Shown here in pieces: positions 26,544 to 34,841 of a DNA stretch of 64,000 nucleotides. Made by a program: the position numbers and the translations under genes. Numbering within the stretch: position 1 is the stretch's first letter; every line of letters begins with the position of its first letter. Source of the stretch: Bradyrhizobium sp. CCBAU 53340 (GTDB lineage Bacteria > Pseudomonadota > Alphaproteobacteria > Rhizobiales > Xanthobacteraceae); assembly GCF_015291645.1 (NCBI RefSeq), contig NZ_CP030055.1, positions 5,766,001-5,830,000 of the forward strand. The letters are read 5' to 3'. The notes below the pieces were generated by a model, which was given only the letters and a program-made list of their open reading frames with translations, did no database searches and was not told the origin of the DNA.

Positions 26544-27943
26544 GCCAGATGCTCCTGAAGTGATGTAGGCTGTTCGAGCGGACGAAGCGCCGACCAGTCC
26601 GGATGGACCGACGTGGCAAAGCCCGCAGCGTGAAGCGATCCCGTCAGGAGATCGCCGTCGTGAATCTTGAGGCGGATGCCCTGCCCTGTAGCGGCGTAGA
26701 GATCGGGATGCGCGGCGGCGAAGGCCGCAGCTTCGGCGGCCGGCGCATCGCCGAAGCCGTCGACATAGTGGTGACCGTTACGTTCGGCATGTTCGAGGCA
26801 AAGCAGCGCGCCAAGCGCCAAGTCCTGCTGAAGACCCAGTCCCGGCTGACACGTCAAATCTTCGCCGGTGACGATACATTCCGCCCCGTCCTCGTTCAGC
26901 TTGGCAATCCGCGTAAAGTTCACGATCGACTTGTAGATGCCCTTGCAGGACTTCGAGGATACGCCGCTATAGCCCAGCCTGTACGCCGTCGGCCAAGCAT
27001 CATAGGAGTCGTCGGCCTCGTCGATAATGAAGTCGCGGCGACGGAGAGCGCCGAGCGGCGTCCGCAGGGCGATATCGCGCGGCAGCGGCTGCTCGATATA
27101 ATGCAACCCTCCCCTGATGGGATCGAGCGCGCTATCGCGCTCCAGTCGGTCGACCAGCGCTTCAAGGGCACTCAGATCGGCGTACTGCTCGTTGCCGTCG
27201 AGCGTGACACCGTAACGGCGTGGCAATGTTGCAAGTTGGCCGCCAATCCGGATCAGTCGTGCGGCGTCAGCTTCCGGATTTCCACCGAGCTTGAGCTTGA
27301 AATAACGCGCGCCGAAATTTTCGCGCGGATCAGCAACACCGCCCTCGCCTTCGACCTTGTCGTCAAGACCAACGGTATGACGGATCGCGACACGTTCGGA
27401 CCGGTGTTGGTTCGCAAGCCCGAGATACCGCTCGATATCGCCCTCATCAAGGTCAGGCGACAACCGCGCATCGATGCCGGCGATGTTGCCAGCCATGCCG
27501 TCAAAGAAATTGGTCTCCACGCCGCGCAGTAGCGCATCGAGGATCGCCTTGTCGATTTCCGCGGGACCATAAGCGGCGGCAAGCGATGGAATGTTCTCTT
27601 TGGCGCAAGCCGCGACCTGGGCACCGATGCAGGAGGCGTGCAGACCGAACGCCGTCTGGAACTCGCTCTGCGCCAGATAAAGCCCGCGCGCAATCTGAAG
27701 CGATCGTCGCAAGCCATCGACCGTCTGCGCCGGCGACAGCTCCGGCCTCTTGTCGAACCATTTTGGCACCAGCAGCTCGGCGCTGGCACCGACGGCTGCT
27801 CCCCTGCCCTCGACCTCGATGTCGACCCGCACGAACAGTTGCGGCGTCGCGTTGATGGTCACCGTGCCAAAGCGGAACGGCCGCGCGAACTGCACGGGAC
27901 GTTCAAAGAAGGCGATATCTCGCAGCTTCAGGCGCGGCGCCAT
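26540..27943 (-). CDS. enolase-superfamily protein of unknown specificity
   Basis: 467-aa protein, longer than the roughly 370-400 aa usual for mandelate-racemase-type members. Superfamily residues are visible: K216-x-K218 in YFKLKLGG, metal ligands D249 (TLDGNEQY), E284 (YIEQPL) and E309 (IIDEADDSYD), and a C-terminal lysine in SSKSCKG (K331/K334). It could be a dehydratase, racemase or cycloisomerase. The N-terminal capping domain starts MAPRLKLRDIAFFERPVQFARPFRFG. It is translationally coupled to the Gfo/Idh gene and follows the ABC ATPase gene by 4 bp. I do not recognise the subgroup. Confidence 0.75.
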   Translation of the reverse strand: MAPRLKLRDIAFFERPVQFARPFRFGTVTINATPQLFVRVDIEVEGRGAAVGASAELLVPKWFDKRPELSPAQTVDGLRRSLQIARGLYLAQSEFQTAFGLHASCIGAQVAACAKENIPSLAAAYGPAEIDKAILDALLRGVETNFFDGMAGNIAGIDARLSPDLDEGDIERYLGLANQHRSERVAIRHTVGLDDKVEGEGGVADPRENFGARYFKLKLGGNPEADAARLIRIGGQLATLPRRYGVTLDGNEQYADLSALEALVDRLERDSALDPIRGGLHYIEQPLPRDIALRTPLGALRRRDFIIDEADDSYDAWPTAYRLGYSGVSSKSCKGIYKSIVNFTRIAKLNEDGAECIVTGEDLTCQPGLGLQQDLALGALLCLEHAERNGHHYVDGFGDAPAAEAAAFAAAHPDLYAATGQGIRLKIHDGDLLTGSLHAAGFATSVHPDWSALRPLEQPTSLQEHLA

Positions 27944-27947
27944 GGTT

Positions 27948-28796
27948 TCAGTCCAGCGAACCTTGCGAGAAGAAATGCTTGCGGATGCGTTGCACCAGCT
28001 CGGTGAAGATAGGATCGGCCATCACGTCGAGCGAGCGCGGCCGCGACAGCGGCACATCGTAGATCGCGGCGATCGCACCGGGCCGCTCGGTCATCACAAG
28101 CACGCGGTCGGCGAGAAACACGGCTTCCGGAATCGAATGGGTGATCAACAGCACGGTCTTCTTCGTCTCGCGCTGGATCCGCATCAGCTCGACATTCATG
28201 CGTTCGCGCGTCAGCGCATCGAGCGCGCCGAACGGCTCGTCCATCAGCATGATCCTGGGATCGTGCACCAGGGCCCGGCAGATCGAGGCGCGCTGCTGCA
28301 TGCCGCCGGAGAGCTGCCAGGGCAGCTTCTTCTCGAACCCTTCCAGCCCGACCAGCTTGAGCAGCGCCTTGGCACGGGCGAGATATTCGTCGCGCGGCAA
28401 CCGCTTCATGTCGATCGGCAGCATCACGTTGGAGAGGATATTGCGCCAGGGCAGCAAGAGCGCGTTCTGGAAGACGATGCCGACATTGCCGTGCGGCTTC
28501 GTCACCGTTTCGCCTTCGACCAGAACCTCGCCCGCGGTCGGCGGCAGCAGGCCGGAGATCAGCTTGAGCAGCGTGGACTTGCCACAGCCGCTTGGGCCGA
28601 CCACGACAAAGAATTCTCCGTCATTGATATGGAAGTCGAGCGGCCGCAGCGACGGCACATCGCCGTCACGCGTCCGGTAGGTTTTCGACACGCCTGACAG
28701 CTTGATGCCCGACGCATCGCCGGCAGCTCGGTCGCTCACCAGTCTCAGATGCGCGGCCGGTTGCACGGTTTCGCTCACGATCGTCGCAGGTTTCAC
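27948..28796 (-). CDS. ABC transporter ATP-binding protein (SsuB/TauB-like)
   Basis: 282-aa ATPase with Walker A GPSGCGKST (about residues 67-75), signature LSGGMQQRASICRAL and Walker B IMLMDEPFGALD. The sequence is of the nitrate/sulfonate/taurine (NitT/TauT) family. It starts with GTG at 28796, overlapping the binding-protein stop by 4 bp (GTGA), so translation is coupled. It has about 30 extra residues at the N-terminus before the usual beta strand. Confidence 0.92.
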   Translation of the reverse strand: MKPATIVSETVQPAAHLRLVSDRAAGDASGIKLSGVSKTYRTRDGDVPSLRPLDFHINDGEFFVVVGPSGCGKSTLLKLISGLLPPTAGEVLVEGETVTKPHGNVGIVFQNALLLPWRNILSNVMLPIDMKRLPRDEYLARAKALLKLVGLEGFEKKLPWQLSGGMQQRASICRALVHDPRIMLMDEPFGALDALTRERMNVELMRIQRETKKTVLLITHSIPEAVFLADRVLVMTERPGAIAAIYDVPLSRPRSLDVMADPIFTELVQRIRKHFFSQGSLD

Positions 28797-29785
28797 GTGC
28801 CACTCTTCGGCAGATAGTCGTTGGTGTAGAACGCCTTCGGGTTCTCCTTGGCCTTGGCATCGAGGCCGCCATATTCGACCATCAGGTTGACGCTATCGGT
28901 CATGTTCTGGTCGGTGACCTGGAACGGCCGCTTGCCCTTGGTCTCGGCGGTCCGGTAGAGCGGAATGGTCAGCTCAAAACCCTGCGTGAGCGTGTCGATC
29001 TTGCCGCCCTTGGGGTTGGCATCGAGGATCGACTGCGCGGCCGCCTTCGGCTCCTTCTCGGCGGCTTCGACCGCCTTGGTCGTCGCCGACATGAAGCGGC
29101 GGACGAGGTCGGCGTTGGCCTTGACATAATCGGTGTTGGCGATGATGCCTGACGAGACCATGTTGATGCCGTAGTCGGCGAACTTGATCGGGTAGACGTC
29201 CTTGCCGGTGGCGTCCTTGATCTTCATCGATTGGTCCATGACGTAGCCGAGCAGGAGATCAGCCTGGCCGTTGATGACAGCGTTGAGCTTGGTCTGGCCG
29301 TCGCCGGCAACCGTCTGGAAGTCGCTCTCCTTCAGACCGGTCTTCTTCAGGAACAGCGGCCAGATCTGGGTCATCGAATCGGCCGGCGTGATCGCCACCG
29401 TCTTGCGCTTGATGTCCTCCGGCTTCCTGATGTTCTTGTCGGCAAAGCCCATCGCGGACATCGGCGAGGTCTGCAGCAGCACGCCGGTCGCAATCACGGG
29501 CGCGCCCTTGATCGCGGCGCGCATCATGGTGGGCACGTCGACATAGCCGAAATCGGCGGTCTTGGCGGCGACGGCCTGGGTGGTCGCGGCCGAGCCGCGG
29601 CCTTCCTGGATCTCGAGGTCGATGCCTTCGGCGGCATAGATGCCCTTGGCCTTGCCGTAATAGAACGGCGCGTGCTCACCATAGACGTACCAGTTGAGCA
29701 TCAGCACGACCTTGTCGGCTGCCTGCGCCGGCGAACCTGCAAGCGCCATCAGCGCCGCTGCAACAGCCCCAATCCACCGCTTCAT
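28793..29785 (-). CDS. ABC transporter substrate-binding protein (NMT1/SsuA-like)
   Basis: 330-aa periplasmic binding protein with signal peptide MKRWIGAVAAALMALAGSPAQA. The body VLMLNWYVYGEHAPFYYGKAKGIYAAEGIDLEI is typical of NMT1/THI5-like and SsuA/TauA proteins that bind pyrimidine precursors, sulfonates or other small organics. The ATG at 29785 has GGGAG about 8 bases upstream; an in-frame GTG lies two codons earlier. It is encoded between the permease and the ATPase. The ligand is unknown and would define the operon's substrate. Confidence 0.9.
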   Translation of the reverse strand: MKRWIGAVAAALMALAGSPAQAADKVVLMLNWYVYGEHAPFYYGKAKGIYAAEGIDLEIQEGRGSAATTQAVAAKTADFGYVDVPTMMRAAIKGAPVIATGVLLQTSPMSAMGFADKNIRKPEDIKRKTVAITPADSMTQIWPLFLKKTGLKESDFQTVAGDGQTKLNAVINGQADLLLGYVMDQSMKIKDATGKDVYPIKFADYGINMVSSGIIANTDYVKANADLVRRFMSATTKAVEAAEKEPKAAAQSILDANPKGGKIDTLTQGFELTIPLYRTAETKGKRPFQVTDQNMTDSVNLMVEYGGLDAKAKENPKAFYTNDYLPKSGT

Positions 29786-29837
29786 CGTCACTCTCCCTTG
29801 TCGTTCTATTTCGGCCGTTAATGGCCGTTGCCTAAAT

Positions 29838-30647
29838 TTAGGAGGCGAAGATCACCTCTTCGCGCTGGCTGACGTGCCAGGGAATGATCAGCTTCTCGAT
29901 GCGGTCGACGATCCAGAACAGGATGACGCCGAGCAGGGCGAGGATGACGAGCGCTGCAAACATGGTCGGCAGGTCGAACGTGCCGATCGAGCGCTGCATC
30001 ACGTAGCCGATGCCGGAATTGGAGCCGACGAACTCACCGACGACCGCGCCGACCACGGCGAGCGTCACCGACACCTTGAGGCCGGAGAAGATCGCCGGCA
30101 GCGCGTGCGGCAGGTTCACCGCGCAGAACACCTGGAAGCGGCTGCCCTGCATGGCGCGGGCGAGATCGACCATGTCAGGATCGACCGATTTGAAGCCCTG
30201 CACCGCCGAGACCACCACGGGGAAGAAGCCGAGCAGGAACGCGGAGATCACTTTCGGAATGATGCCGAAGCCGAACCAGACCACGAACAAGGGCGCGATC
30301 GCGATCTTCGGCACCGATTGCGAGAACACCAAGAGCGGATAGACGTAGCTCTCCACCGTCTTCGAGCCCGCGATCAGCATGGCGACGGGAATGCCGAACA
30401 GCGCCGACAGCAGGAAGCCGCAGACGGTGGCATAGGTGGTCGGCCAGCACTGGCGCAGCAGTTCCGGCCAGTCGGAGCGCAGCACCGCGACGACGTCGGC
30501 CGGCGCCGGGATCTGGTAGGCGGGAATCCTGAACAGCCGGATCGAAAGATCCCAAGCCACGACGATGAAGACCAGGAACAAGAACGGCCGAACCCAGGCC
30601 GCATTCAGCAATCTGGACAGCGCATTTTGCGGCTTCGGTTCGGCCAA
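29838..30647 (-). CDS. ABC transporter permease (NitT/TauT family)
   Basis: 269-aa inner-membrane permease with about six helices. The EAA-type cytoplasmic loop region reads QGFKSVDPDMVDLARAMQGSRFQVFCAVNLPHALPAIFSGLKVSV. The predicted start is a TTG at 30647 with GGGAG six bases upstream. It is the first gene of the seven-gene operon ending at 23215. Confidence 0.9.
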   Translation of the reverse strand: MAEPKPQNALSRLLNAAWVRPFLFLVFIVVAWDLSIRLFRIPAYQIPAPADVVAVLRSDWPELLRQCWPTTYATVCGFLLSALFGIPVAMLIAGSKTVESYVYPLLVFSQSVPKIAIAPLFVVWFGFGIIPKVISAFLLGFFPVVVSAVQGFKSVDPDMVDLARAMQGSRFQVFCAVNLPHALPAIFSGLKVSVTLAVVGAVVGEFVGSNSGIGYVMQRSIGTFDLPTMFAALVILALLGVILFWIVDRIEKLIIPWHVSQREEVIFAS

Positions 30648-30796
30648 TTTTCACTCCCGGCAATCTTCTTCGTTATCGGGAGAAATTAACCCGTTGGATA
30701 AATACTGTCTAGAGGATTCGATCCGTCATCCTGGGGCGCTCGCGCAGCTCGCACCTCTGGGTGACGGTTAAATGGTTGAGCCCGCGGCAACATCCT

Positions 30797-30876
30797 CGTC
30801 ATTGCGAGCGCAGCGAAGCAATCCAGAGTTCCTTCGCGGAAAGATTCTGGATTGCTTCGCTGCGCTCGCAATGACG
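30797..30876. repeat. palindromic repeat family A, copy 2
   Basis: 80-bp palindrome with the CGTCATTGCGAG / CTCGCAATGACG ends, in the gap between the TetR gene stop (30915) and the start of the ABC operon (30647). Confidence 0.9.
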
Positions 30877-30914
30877 GAACAAGGTGCGAGGGGTTACCGC
30901 CTCGCAGCTACGGG

Positions 30915-31628
30915 CTACGCCGTCTGTGCCACCGCGGCGCGCGGCTTCGGCGCTTTCGCGATCTCGAACAGCGCCACCGACTTTCCCGTCAGCGCGGCCA
31001 GCACGAGGCCGACCATGTGTGCGAGGCGCTCGTCCTTGGCGTCCTTGGCCATCAAATCACGACCAAAGATCACGCTGAGTGTCGCCGAGTTGGAGAGATA
31101 GAAGAAGCTGAGCGCCGCGATCGAGATGTAGAGCTGCACCGGATCGACTGCGACCTGGAAATCGCCGGACTCGACGCCGCGCCGCACCACGGTGCGGATC
31201 ATCTCGACGAAGGGCGAGTGCATCGACTTGACCTTGGTCGAGCGCTTGAGGTGCTTGGCGCGGGCGAGGTTCTCGGTCTGGAGCAGCGACAGGAACTCGG
31301 GATTGCGCAGGAAGTAGCCCCAGGTGAACTCGATCAGCCGCCTGATCGCCTCGGGCGGATCGAGATGCTCGAGGTCGAGCCCCCGCTCCTCGCTGCGGAT
31401 CTTGTCATAAGCGCCTTCGAGCACTGTGAGGTAGAGCTCGTCCTTGTTGCCGACGTGATAATAAAGCATGCGCTTGTTGGCGCCGGCCTTGGCGGCGATG
31501 CGATCGACGCGGGCGCCGGCGAGGCCGTGGGTGGCAAATTCCTGCTTGGCAGCCTCGAGAATGCGCAGCCGCATCCCCTCGGGGTCGCGCTGCCATTTCA
31601 GAGTTCGCTTTGCGGTTGCCTTCGCCAA
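30915..31628 (-). CDS. TetR family transcriptional regulator
   Basis: Up to 237 aa. The TetR_N helix-turn-helix reads LRILEAAKQEFATHGLAGARVDRIAAKAGANKRMLYYHVGNKDELYLTVLE. The C-terminal domain is a TetR_C-type helical bundle (FTWGYFLRNPEFLSLLQTEN). The frame opens at a TTG (31628), and the first ATG is at 31574, just before helix 1. It lies on the same strand upstream of the ABC/enolase-like operon, so it is a candidate regulator, although a palindromic repeat separates them. Confidence 0.88.
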   Translation of the reverse strand: MAKATAKRTLKWQRDPEGMRLRILEAAKQEFATHGLAGARVDRIAAKAGANKRMLYYHVGNKDELYLTVLEGAYDKIRSEERGLDLEHLDPPEAIRRLIEFTWGYFLRNPEFLSLLQTENLARAKHLKRSTKVKSMHSPFVEMIRTVVRRGVESGDFQVAVDPVQLYISIAALSFFYLSNSATLSVIFGRDLMAKDAKDERLAHMVGLVLAALTGKSVALFEIAKAPKPRAAVAQTA

Positions 31629-31677
31629 ACCGGGTGCTCGCTGGGTGCTTACGGTATGCCATGTACCACGCCCCCGT

Positions 31678-31763
31678 CGTCATTGCGAGGAGCGAAGCGA
31701 CGAAGCAAGCCAGACTGCTCCCGCGGTGGGATTCTGGATTGCTTCGCTCCGCTCGCAATGACG
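31678..31763. repeat. palindromic repeat family A, copy 3
   Basis: 86-bp palindrome. It shares with copy 1 the longer left arm containing GAGCGAAGCGACGAAGCAA. It directly abuts a family B repeat. Confidence 0.9.
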
Positions 31764-31776
31764 GAGGAGAGAGCTT

Positions 31777-31866
31777 CGTAGGGTGGGCAAAGCGCAGCGT
31801 GCCCACGTCTTCGGTCCTTACGGAGAACACGTGGGCACGGCGCAAACGCGCCATTGCCCACCCTAT
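31777..31866. repeat. palindromic repeat family B, copy 1
   Basis: About 90 bp, with ends CGTAGGGTGGGCAA and TTGCCCACCCTA. Internal arms CGTGCCCACGT and ACGTGGGCACG are perfect 11-bp inverted repeats. A second, shorter copy is at 48154-48230. Confidence 0.85.
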
Positions 31867-31897
31867 GGGAGTCTTCGGGAGGCGAGAGTTCGCCGCC

Positions 31898-32746
31898 CTA
31901 CTCCTCCGGCTTCGGCGAGCGCTCCAAGAGCACGGTCTGGATCCCGCAGGTGCCGCTTCGCACGGTCATGATGCGCGTGCCGGGCTTGCGGCCGTTACGC
32001 ACTTCGCTGACGTCGAGGCCGGCAGCGATGAGGCGGGCGCGGGTGGCGTCGATGTCGGCGACGCGCCAGCTCAGGCCCCAGAGACGGTCATGACTGACAT
32101 CGCCGCCCGCGACGGGGCGGCGCACCACTTCGACGATGAGATCGCCGCAGCGGAAGAACATCAACTGGCCCCAGTCGTGGTGGGAGCGGTCGAGCGCGAG
32201 ATCGAGCCCGAGACGCGCGCCGTAGAGCGCGGCGGCGCGATCGGAATCCTCCGATGTGATCACGACATGATCGAGCCCCTCGATCGGAGCGATGTCTGAC
32301 GCAACCGACTTCGGGCGCTCCTCGGCAAGCTCGAGGAAGAACATGCGCACGCCGCGCGTCAACTCGGTCGTGGCCCGCGTACGCTTCCAATGCAGCACCG
32401 CACCTGATACGTCGTCGCTGCTCTCGACCTCGGTGACGGGATCGGGTTTCAGCGCCACCCGGTCCAGCCGCCGGTGCATCTTGCCGATGTCTGCGACACG
32501 AAAGCACAGGCTGGCCAGCATGCCCTCCTGGTCTTCGAGCAGCGCGCGCATCCGGTCCGCCGTTGCGGTGAAGCCGCTCGGCGCCATCAATTCGATGGTC
32601 ATGTTGTCGAGGGTGAACAGCACGCGGTCGGCGCCCTCGCCGGAATTCTGCCAGGCCGGCGCGCGGGCGAGCAGCGTCTGGTAAACCGCCTTGGCCGCTC
32701 CGATATCCTTGACCAGAACAACGATATGATCGAGGCCGGTGATCAT
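31898..32746 (-). CDS. tandem VOC (glyoxalase-like) domain protein
   Basis: 282-aa protein with two vicinal-oxygen-chelate domains. The first starts MITGLDHIVVLVKDIGAAKAVYQTLL and the second IEGLDHVVITSEDSDRAAALYGARLGL. Each has the beta-alpha-beta-beta-beta pattern with a potential metal histidine at the DH pair. The ATG at 32746 was chosen because the longer frame upstream lacks family similarity. Members include dioxygenases, epimerases and antibiotic-resistance proteins, and no specific reaction can be assigned. It is divergent from the PfkB kinase gene at 32958. Confidence 0.82.
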   Translation of the reverse strand: MITGLDHIVVLVKDIGAAKAVYQTLLARAPAWQNSGEGADRVLFTLDNMTIELMAPSGFTATADRMRALLEDQEGMLASLCFRVADIGKMHRRLDRVALKPDPVTEVESSDDVSGAVLHWKRTRATTELTRGVRMFFLELAEERPKSVASDIAPIEGLDHVVITSEDSDRAAALYGARLGLDLALDRSHHDWGQLMFFRCGDLIVEVVRRPVAGGDVSHDRLWGLSWRVADIDATRARLIAAGLDVSEVRNGRKPGTRIMTVRSGTCGIQTVLLERSPKPEE

Positions 32747-32957
32747 GTTTGTCCCTTTTGATCGACCTGGAACCGTGGAGGCCGGAAAAACGGCAATTGC
32801 CCGGGCTTGGCATGGGGCTGACATGGTCGTATTCCGGCCACATGCCGACCTCAAGCGCTTCGGGCCGGTTTTGTGAATAATTTCCGCGTCCTTCGCGCGG
32901 AACCGGTGCTAGAGTAAGTGCGCCGGCCGGGACCACCCAGCGCATCACGGACAAGCA

Positions 32958-33851
32958 ATGCAGGCTCTCTTTATCGGACAGACCTATATCGACGTCGTCT
33001 TCATCACCGACCACATGCCGACCGGCGACGAAAAGCACGTGGCTTCGGACTACGCGGTTTCCTTCGGCGGCAACGCGGTGACGGCGGCGTTCTGCTGCGC
33101 CAAGCTCGGCATCGTGCCCGACCTGATCGCGACCGCGGCCAATGACTGGCTGGGACGCATGTTCCAGGACATGTGCGCGAAATACGCGATCTCGCTGCAC
33201 GGACGGAAGGTGAACCAGTCGTCGCTGTCCTTCATCATGCCGAAGGACGGCAAGCGCGCCATCGTCCGCTGCCGCGACGACGATCACATCCACCCGTTCC
33301 CGATGCTCAATCTCGGCGGCTGCCGCGCGCTGCATGTCGACGGCCACCAGCCGGATGCGGCGATCCATTACGCCAAGGTGTGCCGCGAGGCCGGCATCCT
33401 GACCTCGCTCGACGGCGGCGGGCTGCGCACCAACACGCATGAACTCCTGGAGTTCATCGACGTCGCGATCGTCGCCGAGCGGCTGTGCGAGCAGATGGAC
33501 CTGACGCCGGAGAAGATGCTCGATTACCTCAAGAGCCGCGGCTGCAAGATCGGCGGCGTCACCATGGGCGAGAAGGGCCTGCTCTGGTACGACGAGACCG
33601 GGACGGTGCAGGTGATGCCAGCGATGCCGATCCCGCGCGAGCGCGTGATCGACACCAACGGCGCCGGCGACGTCTTCCACGGCGCCTATGTCTATTCTTA
33701 TTTGGCCCATCCTGGCAAAAGCTGGCGCGAGCATTTCGACTTCGCCCGGGCCGCCTCGACCTTCAAGATCCAGCGGCTTGGCAACGAGGCGGGACTTCCG
33801 ACCCTTGTGGACATCGCCAAAGTCAGGCACGAGTTCGAAGTTCGAGTCTAA
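32958..33851 (+). CDS. PfkB family sugar kinase
   Basis: 297-aa ribokinase-like kinase. The N-terminal signature region is YAVSFGGNAVTAAFCCAKLG, and the C-terminal PfkB signature DTNGAGDVFHGAY contains the catalytic aspartate and the anion-hole GAGD. The sugar substrate is not known. It is followed after 75 bp, including a palindromic repeat, by a second PfkB kinase on the same strand. Confidence 0.9.
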   Translation: MQALFIGQTYIDVVFITDHMPTGDEKHVASDYAVSFGGNAVTAAFCCAKLGIVPDLIATAANDWLGRMFQDMCAKYAISLHGRKVNQSSLSFIMPKDGKRAIVRCRDDDHIHPFPMLNLGGCRALHVDGHQPDAAIHYAKVCREAGILTSLDGGGLRTNTHELLEFIDVAIVAERLCEQMDLTPEKMLDYLKSRGCKIGGVTMGEKGLLWYDETGTVQVMPAMPIPRERVIDTNGAGDVFHGAYVYSYLAHPGKSWREHFDFARAASTFKIQRLGNEAGLPTLVDIAKVRHEFEVRV

Positions 33852-33864
33852 GGATTCTTTGTTT

Positions 33865-33913
33865 GAGCATGATCTCTTCGGAAAACCGCTTCACACTTTT
33901 CCGGATCATGCTC
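33865..33913. repeat. RIME-like palindromic repeat
   Basis: 49-bp palindrome with ends GAGCATGATC and GATCATGCTC and inner CGGAAAACCGCTTC / CACTTTTCCGG segments. It fills almost the whole gap between the two kinase genes. The sequence is like the short palindromic elements widespread in Rhizobiales. Confidence 0.85.
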
Positions 33914-33926
33914 TAAGGGGCATATC

Positions 33927-34841
33927 ATGGGGCGCGTCTTCGTCGCCGGCAGCATCAACATGGATGTGGTGGCGACCGCCGATCGCCATCCCAAGGTCGG
34001 CGAGACCGTCGCGGGCCGCGAGGTGCTGTATTTTCCCGGCGGCAAGGGCGCCAACCAGGCAGTCGCGGCATCCAGGCTCGGTGCGAACACGACGCTGATC
34101 GGACGTCTGGGCAAGGATGCGTTCGGGGCCGAGCTGAGGGCGTTCCTCGGCGCGCAGGGCGTCGATCTTAGCTCGGTGCGCGAGGCCGACACGCATAGCG
34201 GCACCGCGATCATCACGGTCGCGGCCTCCGACAACACCATTGTCGTCATTCCCGGCAGCAATGCGCTGGTCAGCGCGGACGACGTTGCGGCCGCACCGCT
34301 GGCAAAGGGCGATGTCGCGGTCAGCCAGTTCGAGATCCCGCTGCCGACCATTGCCGCGTTCTTCTCGCGCGCCCGCGACGCTGGCGCCACGACGCTGCTC
34401 AACCCGGCACCGGCGCAAAAGATGTCCGCCGAGCTGCTCGCGCTGGTCGACATCCTCGTGCTGAACGAGACCGAGCTCGGCTTTCTCGCCGGTGTTGAGC
34501 TGACCGAGAGCGACGAGGCAGCGAAGATCATCGCCGTCGCGCGAAAACTTCAGGCCCGCGCGGACCAGATCATCTGCATCACGCTCGGCAAGCGCGGCGT
34601 CCTCGCGCTCGCCGGCAACGAGGAATTTGCAGTGCCAGGCCGCGTAGTGAAGGCGGTCGACACCACAGGCGCCGGCGACTGCTTCGTCGGCGCGCTCGCC
34701 TCGCAGCTGGCCGATGGCGCGCCCCTGCGCACCGCCCTCGCCTTCGCCAACGCCGCCGCCTCGATCAGCGTGCAGCGCATGGGCGCGGGGCCGTCGATGC
34801 CGACGGCCGCGGAAGTGGCAGCGGTGCTTGGCGCTGGCTGA
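33927..34841 (+). CDS. rbsK: ribokinase
   Basis: 304-aa ribokinase. GGKGANQAVAASRLG is at about residues 38-52, the internal segment is LNPAPAQKMSAELL, and the C-terminal signature VVKAVDTTGAGDCFVGALA carries the catalytic aspartate. Ribokinases phosphorylate D-ribose, and closely related enzymes also act on deoxyribose and nucleosides. GGGG lies just upstream of the ATG. The gene ends one base before the end of the convergent flavoprotein gene. Confidence 0.88.
   Translation: MGRVFVAGSINMDVVATADRHPKVGETVAGREVLYFPGGKGANQAVAASRLGANTTLIGRLGKDAFGAELRAFLGAQGVDLSSVREADTHSGTAIITVAASDNTIVVIPGSNALVSADDVAAAPLAKGDVAVSQFEIPLPTIAAFFSRARDAGATTLLNPAPAQKMSAELLALVDILVLNETELGFLAGVELTESDEAAKIIAVARKLQARADQIICITLGKRGVLALAGNEEFAVPGRVVKAVDTTGAGDCFVGALASQLADGAPLRTALAFANAAASISVQRMGAGPSMPTAAEVAAVLGAG

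Noticed and set aside
24681..26558. 625-codon open frame on the plus strand
   Set aside because: It is antisense to the DUF993 and Gfo/Idh genes, has an Arg/Asp/Gly/Leu-rich composition typical of high-GC shadow frames and no recognisable domain.
32088..33830. 580-codon minus-strand open frame
   Set aside because: It runs antisense through the PfkB kinase and then overlaps the VOC gene out of frame; no family similarity.
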